This document shows, piece by piece, positions 1 to 5,760 of a stretch of 6,815 nt of DNA; within the stretch, counting starts at the first letter, position 1, and each line of letters starts with the position of its first letter. The stretch lies in contig JAKAHF010000124.1 of NCBI GenBank assembly GCA_021815245.1, positions 1 through 6,815 of the forward strand, in the 5' to 3' direction. Both the position numbers and the translations under genes were made by a program. The notes beneath the pieces are model-generated. The model ran no database searches and had not been told where the DNA came from. It saw only the letters and a program-made list of their open reading frames with translations. The DNA is from Actinomycetes bacterium (lineage in GTDB: Bacteria; Actinomycetota; Thermoleophilia; RBG-16-64-13).

Positions 1-909
1 CTCGTTCGACATGAATCCGGCTGCCCCGCGGTGAAGCGTTACGTAGACCCCTTGGTTGCCACTCAGCCTGGCCTGAAGCACAGCCTGCTCGATGGTCCAT
101 GGGATATACATCTCTACGGCGGCGAGCAGTTTGTCCGGCACTTGGTACATATCGAGCAGAGTGCCTCGCAGCCCTCGGAGGAAGTCGCTGATGCAATCGA
201 AGGCAGTCAGTGCGATGGTCGCGAACGGGAACGGGTACCCCAGGCTCGTCATCTCAGCGACGTATCCGGCTGTCTCCTGCTGGATCAGAGCGACCTCGCG
301 ACCCGTATCGACAACTCGCTGCAGTGCGTCAAGGGTGCCGGGGGTTGCGAATGCTCCCCCAACAAGCCCGGGCAAGTGATACGCGGTGGAGTAAAGCAAC
401 AGGGGCGGCCACGGCACCGTCGCGAGTGGCGACAGCGCACCCAGCGTGCTGGACAACCGTGGCCAGAGCTTGCCTACTGCGAAGCTGGCGGGATCCTTGA
501 GCATCTCATCGTACTCGTCCTGAAGCATGTACTCGCGCTCGTCGAACTGGAAGGGCCGATTGTCAGGAAGGCCTCCTCCCGGGAGCATGAGCTGACTCAA
601 TCCCAACAGTTCGAGTGGACGGGCGGACGGTAGTGGCAGTGGCGACACGGCCCCGTCCCAATCGTGTTCAATGGTGACCTGCTTCCACAGGCGGCACCGA
701 ACGGCTATGTCGTGGTGGACGTCCCGGTTGGAGATGCCCTTGGCCTGGTTGGGGTAGTAGTGGACGACGATCGGCAGTACGGGAACTCGGTCGGGCTTCC
801 GGAGGGCCATGGCGTCGTCGAGGCGCCTGATGCGCTCTCTTGATGCTGTGCGTGGTTCAGATGGCGCCGTCTCGGTTGGTGTCGTTGTTGCGCGCAGCTC
901 TTCAGTCAC
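1..909 (-). CDS. URO-D family protein, second paralogue (3' end outside window)
   Basis: An uninterrupted minus-strand frame of 303 codons begins at a GTG (907-909) and runs off the left edge. AAGGGAG lies 8 bases upstream of that GTG, and the only nearby ATG (912-914) reads Met-Ala-stop, so the GTG is the likely start. Recognisable URO-D-superfamily blocks are RKPDRVPV (residues 37-44), EREYMLQDEYDEMLKDP (124-140), FDCISDFLRG (237-246), LLDMYQVPDK (251-260) and RGAAGFMSNE (294-303). The same blocks occur in order in the URO-D protein at 1977-3311: 13 of 25 residues match across FD..DFLRG..DMY..P.K. By that alignment about 130 C-terminal residues are missing. The Arg-rich N-terminal motif of heme-pathway HemE is not seen, so this is more likely one of the diverse URO-D-fold methyltransferase or decarboxylase-like proteins. 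The first 25 residues are Thr/Pro/Glu-rich and probably disordered. The substrate is unknown. Confidence 0.9.
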   Translation of the reverse strand, partial: MTEELRATTTPTETAPSEPRTASRERIRRLDDAMALRKPDRVPVLPIVVHYYPNQAKGISNRDVHHDIAVRCRLWKQVTIEHDWDGAVSPLPLPSARPLELLGLSQLMLPGGGLPDNRPFQFDEREYMLQDEYDEMLKDPASFAVGKLWPRLSSTLGALSPLATVPWPPLLLYSTAYHLPGLVGGAFATPGTLDALQRVVDTGREVALIQQETAGYVAEMTSLGYPFPFATIALTAFDCISDFLRGLRGTLLDMYQVPDKLLAAVEMYIPWTIEQAVLQARLSGNQGVYVTLHRGAAGFMSNE

Positions 910-917
910 GCCATGGG

Positions 918-924
918 CTCCCTT
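918..924 (-). promoter_or_regulatory. Ribosome binding site fixing the GTG start of the left-edge URO-D gene
   Basis: AAGGGAG sits 8 bases before the GTG at 907-909. An ATG at 912-914 is only 3 bases from this site and opens a two-codon frame, ATG GCG TGA. Its TGA overlaps the GTG start (GTGA), so the GTG is the productive start. Confidence 0.75.
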
Positions 925-979
925 GTTCGTTCCTGACCCGCTGACCCTGGGTGCACTCCCCTGACCTTGCTTCCGACGC

Positions 980-1008
980 ACAGTACCGCGCCGGCCTTAT
1001 TCTGTCAA
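980..1008 (-). promoter_or_regulatory. Sigma70-like promoter for the left-edge URO-D gene
   Basis: On the minus strand a perfect TTGACA (1003-1008) is followed after exactly 17 bases by TACTGT (980-985), which fits the TAnnnT pattern common in high-GC promoters. The predicted transcript would start near 973 and leave a leader of about 65 bases before the GTG start at 909. The only genuinely AT-rich stretch of the window lies immediately upstream. This is a motif match only. Confidence 0.5.
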
Positions 1009-1028
1009 TAATTGGGATTGTGAGTATC

Positions 1029-1073
1029 TAGTTATTAACAAGAAACTATGGCTTTTTTCTGTCAACTGTAGTT
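1029..1073. promoter_or_regulatory. AT-rich operator-like cluster of small dyads
   Basis: This stretch is strikingly AT-rich against its surroundings and contains several short inverted repeats. They are TAGTT-N10-AACTA (1029-1048), the perfect dyad GTTATTAAC (1031-1039) and AACTGTAGTT (1064-1073). A second TTGACAGAA (minus strand, 1057-1065) repeats the sequence that forms the -35 box at 1000-1008, 57 bases away. The position just upstream of the predicted promoter suits a regulator-binding region, but no regulator gene is in view. I cannot assign a binding family. Confidence 0.35.
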
Positions 1074-1152
1074 CACGCGCGCACCGCGGTGTAGCCGTCT
1101 TTCACCTGGCCGGAGAGGGGAATGAGTTAGCGTGCAAAGAATGCGGCGGAGC

Positions 1153-1169
1153 CCCGTTCGTCGAACGGG
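1153..1169. repeat. Perfect 17-base palindrome, operator-like
   Basis: CCCGTTCG-T-CGAACGGG is a perfect 8+1+8 inverted repeat. The single-base centre cannot form a normal hairpin loop without unpairing, so a dimeric protein-binding site is a more natural reading than an RNA stem. It lies about 145 bases upstream of the predicted promoter of the left-edge URO-D gene. There is no second copy in the window. Confidence 0.45.
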
Positions 1170-1251
1170 TGGCATCAGATCTTCGACACCGAGCAGGCAG
1201 AGAGGTCGAAGGACGATTCAGGGGTTATGGATATGGCTCCGGCTGCGCGGT

Positions 1252-1308
1252 GAAACGCCGAACACCCCCGGGTTCTTTGGAGACTCACGCGCTTGAGTTC
1301 GGCGTTTC
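1252..1308. repeat. Perfect 12-base inverted repeat with 33-base spacer
   Basis: GAAACGCCGAAC (1252-1263) is the exact reverse complement of GTTCGGCGTTTC (1297-1308). The spacer contains a smaller dyad, ACTCA (1283-1287) with TGAGT (1294-1298), which overlaps the right arm, so two alternative foldings are possible. No T-run follows on either strand, so a standard intrinsic terminator is not supported. It could be a paired binding site, a structured RNA element or the scar of a small mobile element. I see no flanking target-site duplication. Confidence 0.5.
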
Positions 1309-1552
1309 CGGACGCAAACCACTGGCTTTCCGATTGCGGACCCGGTTCCGTCCTGCCCGGCCGCGGCTTATCGGACTGCTAGCATCGGACTAGTCAGGCC
1401 AATGGCGCCCGGAAATGCTGGCTGATTGCTGCGTCTGCTACCAGCGAGCCAACGCAGAGTCCGCGTATCCCTCCATATGCCAGCCTCTGCGTGAGCTGCC
1501 CTTCGAATAGCGGGTTCTTGCTCCCACGTTTCGTGCCGCCGGTGAAACCGCT

Positions 1553-1867
1553 CTACATCCCTTCCACTCTGCACGGCACGTAGCGGTGGTGGGGCGTGCC
1601 CGCAACCGGGTCCCGGTGTGTGCTGCCGGTGAGAAGGTTAACGTTGGTGCCGTAGGTCTCTCCCTCGAAAGTCTGCCCGAATCCGTGGGGGATGATCACC
1701 TGACCGGACCGGGCCATTTCGGTCACTTCCACGTCGATCTCGACGCCGCCGGCCTCGGTCGTTACTCGTGCTTGCTGCCCTTCTGCCAGTCCCAGGAACT
1801 CGGTATCCTGGGGATTCACGGACAGAGTCGAGACGCGGCGTCTTTTGTTCCAGGCTGGAGGTAGGTC
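1553..1867 (-). pseudogene. Molybdopterin oxidoreductase remnant (C-terminal domain only)
   Basis: The minus-strand frame after an in-frame TGA (1868-1870) reads DLPPAWNKRRR, then NPQDTEFLGLAEGQQARVTT, VEVTEMARSGQVIIPHGFG, GTNVNLLTG, RDPVAGTP and a final CRVEGM before TAG (1553-1555). This is the pattern of the C-terminal molybdopterin-dinucleotide-binding domain of DMSO-reductase-superfamily enzymes: the NP.DA..LG...G..v.v.t segment, the PHG.G turn and the closing DP..G.P. Family members are usually 650 residues or longer. Here only about 104 codons remain, with no iron-sulfur motif or catalytic body, and the preceding 109 bases do not continue the protein in any frame. No ribosome binding site precedes the internal GTG (1817-1819). 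It is best read as the 3' end of a deleted gene. The intact C-terminus suggests the loss removed the 5' part and is fairly recent. Confidence 0.8.
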
Positions 1868-1976
1868 TCAAGAAAGCCCCGAGGTAACCACGCGAAGCGG
1901 CTCGTACCCCGGTCGAGTTCCCCCGCGACGTCGAGTACTACGTAGGCACGAGCCTTTTCTGCCGTTGACTGACACG

Positions 1977-3311
1977 CTAGCGGTATGACCCGTACTCCTT
2001 CACCGTCGAAATCATCGCGCGCAGGTTCTCTTCGCGACCCTCATCAGCCACGGCGCCCATATCGAGGATGAATCCCCCGCCCTCCCCGGCGACGTCGATG
2101 AGCGAACGAGTCCTATCAGCCACCTCCCCCGGGGTGCCGCTGTGCAGGAGGGAGAGCGGCATGTTGCCCTCGATGCAGGCGACCCGGCCGACCGTCGCCT
2201 TCGCTCGCCCCATGTCCGTCTGATCGAAGTGCCAGACCGTGCTCGCCGCCGGCAGATTCCTGATGGCTTCGAGCCGAGTGTTGTACCGACCTTCAGCGAA
2301 CAGCAGCGGGATCATTCCCTGTTCGACGAGACCGAGTATCAGTGCCTCCAGAGAGGGCCAGTAGAACCTTCTGAATTGCTCGTCGTTCATGAAGCCGTCG
2401 GCGCCTTTGTGAAGCGGGATGAACGTCACGGGTGTGGGTGGATCGCCACCGCCGAGGGCCATGTCGATCGCCACCGGCACTAGACGCTCGCATGCGGCCG
2501 CGACCTTCTCAGGCTGGCGATACATGTCCATCATCAGACCTTTGGTGCCGCGCAAGAAGTCGCCCAGGATGTCGAACGGTGCGAGGGTTCCCGAACCCGC
2601 ATACGGCGGAAAACCGCGCGACATGGCCTCGAGCACCATCCGCAGGAGGGTGTTCTGCCAGCCTTGGAAGATCTCCACTGCGCCGGCTAATCGCTGCAAC
2701 CCAGCGGCCAGCTCGGCTCCGCCCCACCCAAGGACGCTCGTGCCGACGCACGTGATGCGCGAGAACCCAAATAGCGAGGGGAGCCCGGCAAAACCGGCAA
2801 ATGCGCCGACGGTGCGAGGTAGATAGGTGCCGAGCATATAACCCGATGGATCGGATATGAGGTGGTCGTACTCCTCAGCGAGCATCCACTCTTTCTCGTT
2901 GTACTGGTAGCTTGAGTCCCTTGGCACGCCCTGACCGGGCCAGGAGAACAGCCGATAGTCGAGGGCGGCCAGCATCGTCGCCGGCGGACAATACTCGAGC
3001 GGGCTCACGAGCGCGTCCGGCTCAAAGGCGAGATTGAAGTCAAGCCAAGCTCGGGCCGTCCGGTCCGCGTCATTCATCGCATCGTAGGGAGTCATGCCGG
3101 CGAGCGCGGCGGGCCAGAAACCCGCGCTAATGTTGACGGGCACCCTATCCGGTTTGCCATGATTGAGAGCGGCCGCTAGGCGACCGGCCCGGGCCCCGTA
3201 GGTCTGCCTTGCCTGTTCGTTCACAAACTCGATGCCCGGCTCAAGCCACTTCTTGATTCGGACAGTTCGCCTTTCGTCGGACGTCATACGCTCCCACGAC
3301 TCACTCGACAT
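1977..3311 (-). CDS. URO-D family protein (non-heme uroporphyrinogen decarboxylase-like)
   Basis: This 444-residue protein has the URO-D TIM-barrel signature. An N-terminal extension of about 50 residues precedes GKPDRVPV (52-59). Then come EKEWMLAEEYDHLISDP (139-155), FDILGDFLRG (246-255), MDMYRQPEKV (261-270), HKGADGFMNDEQF (301-313), WHFDQTDMG (360-368), IEGNMP (380-385) and a glycine-rich GGGFIL (411-416). Cytoplasmic corrinoid-type methyltransferases of this fold (MtaA/MtbA) carry a His-x-Cys zinc motif near the HFD position. Here the Cys is replaced, so zinc-thiolate methyl transfer as in MtaA is doubtful. The MRQAGR-type N-terminus of heme-pathway HemE is also absent. The ATG (3309-3311) has AGGTGA 8 bases upstream, overlapping a second GAGGTGA that is too close. 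The gene follows the ThDP enzyme by 30 bases and is the last intact gene of the operon. Family membership is secure; the reaction is unknown. Confidence 0.9.
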   Translation of the reverse strand: MSSESWERMTSDERRTVRIKKWLEPGIEFVNEQARQTYGARAGRLAAALNHGKPDRVPVNISAGFWPAALAGMTPYDAMNDADRTARAWLDFNLAFEPDALVSPLEYCPPATMLAALDYRLFSWPGQGVPRDSSYQYNEKEWMLAEEYDHLISDPSGYMLGTYLPRTVGAFAGFAGLPSLFGFSRITCVGTSVLGWGGAELAAGLQRLAGAVEIFQGWQNTLLRMVLEAMSRGFPPYAGSGTLAPFDILGDFLRGTKGLMMDMYRQPEKVAAACERLVPVAIDMALGGGDPPTPVTFIPLHKGADGFMNDEQFRRFYWPSLEALILGLVEQGMIPLLFAEGRYNTRLEAIRNLPAASTVWHFDQTDMGRAKATVGRVACIEGNMPLSLLHSGTPGEVADRTRSLIDVAGEGGGFILDMGAVADEGREENLRAMISTVKEYGSYR

Positions 3312-3341
3312 ACATCACCTCACCTGCGCGCCCGTGCATGA

Positions 3342-5006
3342 TCATAGGGACGCATCGACAACGACATCGACCAGATACGGCTCCCGAGACTCGAACGCGT
3401 GCCTCAACGCTTGGCTCAGCTGCTCCGGCTCGGTCACCCGCTGTCCCGCGATGCCCAGGCCGCGCGCTATCCCGCAGAAATCGATACTGGGCGGGGAGAG
3501 AACCGTTCCCAAGTTCCTCCCTTTGACGTCCTCCCCGAGGATTCTTGTCTTCATGAGCCTGACTTGGCGATAGGCCGCATTGGACAGGACGACGAACGTG
3601 ACGGCCAGGTTGTGGTGGGAGGCATTCCAGAGGCTCTGGATCGACCACATGGCGCTCCCGTCGCCGGTCACGCACACCACCGGCCGGTCGGGGCGAGCCA
3701 GTTTCACTCCGAGCGACATGGGCAGGCCGGCTCCAATGCTCCCTCCGCTACGCGACCTCATATAGGTGCCGCTCTCGGCAAACGGCACGGTCATCCGAAG
3801 GGTAGCCGAGTACGACCAGCAATCATCGACCACGATGGTGCCGGGCAGGATAGCCTTGCCGATCTCAGTCATGAGCCGGGTTCCGGATATCGGCACCTGG
3901 TCGTGCTCCGCCTGGGCCTTCTCCTCCAGGGCATGGCGGATTGCCTGCTTCTCAAGGGATATGGCCTGTCTCCGCGCGGTCGCGGCTGAGTGCGCGGTCG
4001 TGGACAGATCGGAGTCCAGAGCCTTCGATAGCTCCCTCAACGAGACCCTGATATCGCCCTCAATGCCGCAGGCAACTGGGTAGTTCTTGGCTATCTGCCA
4101 GGCATCGTCATCGATCTGGATAACCCGGGTACGGGCGTCCACGAGTGGTTCCGCGTGATAGATGGCGCGCTCAAAGAAGCGCGCCCCGATCACAACCAGT
4201 ACGTCGACGTCCCTGAGCGTGTCTCGCGTCGCGAGATTCCCCGGGTCGAGGTCTCCGAGGTACTGCGGATGGTGAACAGGGAAGTTGACGTCGCTCATCC
4301 AAGGCTGGTAGACCCGGGCCCCGACCTGCTCGGCAAAGCGGACGACCTCGTCAAGGGCGTCGCATCGTGTCACCCCGTCCTCAACGATGATCGCGGGATT
4401 CCGGGCCGCGGAGAGCAGGCCCACGGCAACCTCGAGTGAGCGTTCATCGGCGTGGAGTCTACTGTAGAAGTGCTCGCTGGGCGGGTAGGAGAACTCGCAT
4501 TCTTCAGCGAGCACGTCACTCGGCAAAGAAACGACCACCGGTCCACCGGGGGGATGGGAGGCGACCTTGAAGGCTCGCCGCATGAGGATGGGGATGTCTT
4601 CAGGCCGTCGTGCTTCTGCCGCCCATTTGCTGAAGGGAGAGCCGATCGCGACCAAGTCGTCCGACATCGCCGGCTCCTCAGCAAGCAACCGCGTGTCTTG
4701 CTGTCCGACGGTAACGACTAGTGGCACCCGTCCATGGTGGGCGTTGGAGAGCAGGGGGAGTGCGGCGGCGAGTCCCGGGCCGGTGTGCAAATTGAGAACT
4801 CCCGGTTTGCCTGAAGCCCGGGCGTATCCCTCCGCCATCCCCGCGGCGACGGCTTCGTGGAGGCACAGCATGTATCGAATCTCTGGATGGTCCTCCATGA
4901 CGTCGACGAGGTGCGCTTCGGTTGCACCGGGGATGCCGAAGACATACTCCACGCCCTCCTGCCGAAGGATCTGCATCAGAGCTTCTTTGCCGGTCACCTT
5001 AGACAT
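3342..5006 (-). CDS. Thiamine-diphosphate-dependent decarboxylase/synthase (benzoylformate decarboxylase-like)
   Basis: This is a full-length 554-residue member of the superfamily that includes benzoylformate decarboxylase (MdlC) and acetolactate synthase. The N-terminal domain has YVFGIPGATE (21-30), the cofactor-activating Glu51 in HEAVAAGMAEGYARASGKPG, NLHTGPG (72-78) and GQQDTR (101-106). The middle domain is near 190-335. The C-terminal diphosphate/Mg site is GDGS (448-451) with Asn476 27 residues after Asp449, as in MdlC. His74 aligns with MdlC His70, but Ala28 stands where MdlC has catalytic Ser26, and the His281 position is not clearly matched. The middle domain resembles MdlC more than FAD-binding acetolactate synthase. 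A 2-oxo-acid decarboxylase or carboligase on a different substrate is likely. The ATG directly follows the cupin's TAG (TAGATG) with no ribosome binding site of its own, so translation is probably coupled. Oxalyl-CoA decarboxylase or another relative is less likely. Confidence 0.88.
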   Translation of the reverse strand: MSKVTGKEALMQILRQEGVEYVFGIPGATEAHLVDVMEDHPEIRYMLCLHEAVAAGMAEGYARASGKPGVLNLHTGPGLAAALPLLSNAHHGRVPLVVTVGQQDTRLLAEEPAMSDDLVAIGSPFSKWAAEARRPEDIPILMRRAFKVASHPPGGPVVVSLPSDVLAEECEFSYPPSEHFYSRLHADERSLEVAVGLLSAARNPAIIVEDGVTRCDALDEVVRFAEQVGARVYQPWMSDVNFPVHHPQYLGDLDPGNLATRDTLRDVDVLVVIGARFFERAIYHAEPLVDARTRVIQIDDDAWQIAKNYPVACGIEGDIRVSLRELSKALDSDLSTTAHSAATARRQAISLEKQAIRHALEEKAQAEHDQVPISGTRLMTEIGKAILPGTIVVDDCWSYSATLRMTVPFAESGTYMRSRSGGSIGAGLPMSLGVKLARPDRPVVCVTGDGSAMWSIQSLWNASHHNLAVTFVVLSNAAYRQVRLMKTRILGEDVKGRNLGTVLSPPSIDFCGIARGLGIAGQRVTEPEQLSQALRHAFESREPYLVDVVVDASL

Positions 5007-5663
5007 CTAGATGAGTGTGACCACGCGCTGGACATAGCTCTTCCAGTCGGACGTGCAGCCCTTGTGGCCTTCGATCCAAACCGCCGTGTCTGGATAGCGG
5101 GCGTACTCCGGCGGCAGCACCATGCCCCGAAGGAAAGTGGCGTAGTTGCCCGGATCGCTGGTCGAGACGAGCGGATAGCTTCCTTCTTCGTACCATGCAT
5201 CTCCAGGGCGCGAGTTCTCCGAGCTCTCGCCCTTGTCGGACTCAATGCGAATCTGTCCGTCAATCATGCACCGTATGCCGGAGCCGGGGTGAGAGTGAAG
5301 ACCGGTGCTTCCGCGGTTCTCGATGATCGAATCGAGACGGAATAGCCACTTGGAGGTCGGAACCAGCTGGAACATGCGGATGCGACGCGCCATGCGGATG
5401 TGTGACTCGATACCCTCTCCGTGCGCAAGGTTCTCGGGGTCGGTCGCGGGAACGAGTTCCCATCGCCAGATCCACGCCCCTTCGGCGCCGCTCGCAACCG
5501 AGGTGCTATCGGCCCAGTACTCAGCGGTGTCCTTCTCCAGAGGTTGCTCATCGAGCGCTGCGGCACCGGACGCGACGTAGGCGATGCCATGCTGCGCCCG
5601 CAGGTGTTTCGCGGTCTTCGCGCCCGCACTGAAGTGGTCATGGTAGAGCCTCAGCTCGTACAC
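5007..5663 (-). CDS. Cupin-domain protein
   Basis: This is a 218-residue soluble protein with one cupin domain at about residues 100-190. Motif 1 is seen in LHSHPGSGIRCMIDG (122-136), giving His123 and His125. The usual metal-binding Glu is Gly129, as in the HTHxGPGIR-type cupin subgroup. Motif 2 is RPGDAWYEEGSYPL (152-165) and lacks the usual His. The domain ends with FLRGMVLPPE (177-186). The N-terminus, MYELRLYHDHFSAGAK, superficially recalls NIPSNAP-type proteins but does not continue as one. The GTG start (5661-5663) has AAGGAG 8 bases upstream. The stop is immediately followed by the ThDP-enzyme ATG, so the two products are probably made together. A metal-dependent isomerase or dioxygenase, or a ligand-binding accessory protein, are both possible. 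The depleted metal ligands argue for caution. Confidence 0.82.
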   Translation of the reverse strand: MYELRLYHDHFSAGAKTAKHLRAQHGIAYVASGAAALDEQPLEKDTAEYWADSTSVASGAEGAWIWRWELVPATDPENLAHGEGIESHIRMARRIRMFQLVPTSKWLFRLDSIIENRGSTGLHSHPGSGIRCMIDGQIRIESDKGESSENSRPGDAWYEEGSYPLVSTSDPGNYATFLRGMVLPPEYARYPDTAVWIEGHKGCTSDWKSYVQRVVTLI

Positions 5664-5671
5664 CTTGCCGT

Positions 5672-5677
5672 CTCCTT
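5672..5677 (-). promoter_or_regulatory. Ribosome binding site fixing the cupin GTG start
   Basis: AAGGAG lies 8 bases upstream of the GTG at 5661-5663. No ATG in the cupin frame is as well placed, so this site decides the start. Confidence 0.8.
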
Positions 5678-5697
5678 AGCTTGTTGTATAGGGTCGG

Positions 5698-5730
5698 TCC
5701 CAGTCACGGCCTTGAGGTCTCCTGCTGGGA
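5698..5730 (-). repeat. Inverted repeat between binding-protein and cupin genes
   Basis: TCCCAG and CTGGGA form a 6-base perfect inverted repeat with a 21-base loop; one mismatch and one further pair extend it outward. It lies in the 97-base gap after the binding-protein stop. No T-run follows, so it is not a convincing terminator. An mRNA-stabilising or processing stem behind the binding-protein gene is possible, but the stem is weak. Confidence 0.25.
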
Positions 5731-5760
5731 TCACAAAAGGGTTCAAGAGTGGCTGGGAGG

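Larger units (their letters stand above)
910..1552. other. Long intergenic region without a supported gene
   Basis: No reading frame in these 643 bases on either strand gives a recognisable protein or has a good ribosome binding site. The region holds the leader, promoter and AT-rich dyad cluster (910-1073), a 10-base palindrome CACCGCGGTG (1082-1091), the 17-base palindrome (1153-1169) and the 12-base inverted repeat (1252-1308). It also has a short direct repeat, TCGGACT, at 1371-1377 and 1385-1391. I see nothing identifiable in 1392-1552. Together with the adjoining molybdoenzyme remnant it reads like decayed sequence with a live promoter at one end. Confidence 0.6.

Noticed and set aside
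31..633. Plus-strand open frame of 200 codons
   Set aside because: It is codon-aligned antisense to the URO-D-family coding sequence on the minus strand, has no ribosome binding site and matches no family.
1169..1393. Plus-strand 74-codon frame in the intergenic region
   Set aside because: It starts at a GTG inside the palindrome edge without a ribosome binding site. It is Arg-rich as expected of random high-GC frames and spans the 12-base inverted repeat.
1495..1520. TTCGAAT sequence resembling a tRNA T-loop
   Set aside because: The flanking bases do not form a five-pair T-stem, and no acceptor or anticodon arms can be found around it.
1528..1548. GTTTC/GAAAC hairpin just after the molybdoenzyme remnant as a terminator
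   Set aside because: The stem is only five pairs and no T-run follows.
1368..1574. Minus-strand 68-codon frame downstream of the molybdoenzyme remnant
   Set aside because: No recognisable protein features. It overlaps the remnant's end in another frame and has an Arg/His-rich noise composition.
1816..1974. Minus-strand open stretch containing YVVLDVAGELD and WLPRGFLETYL
   Set aside because: It looks mildly protein-like, but I recognise no family, there is no good start, and it overlaps the molybdoenzyme remnant in a different frame.
1977..3311. Assignment as heme-pathway HemE
   Set aside because: It lacks the conserved N-terminal arginine motif, it is longer than HemE (about 350 residues), and no tetrapyrrole genes are nearby.
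3399..3989. Long plus-strand frames within 3399-5345
   Set aside because: They are antisense shadows of the ThDP-enzyme and cupin genes, whose protein families are clear on the minus strand.
3342..5006. Assignment as acetolactate synthase (IlvB)
   Set aside because: The middle domain and active-site context resemble benzoylformate decarboxylase more, there is no small-subunit gene nearby, and the neighbours are not branched-chain amino acid biosynthesis genes.
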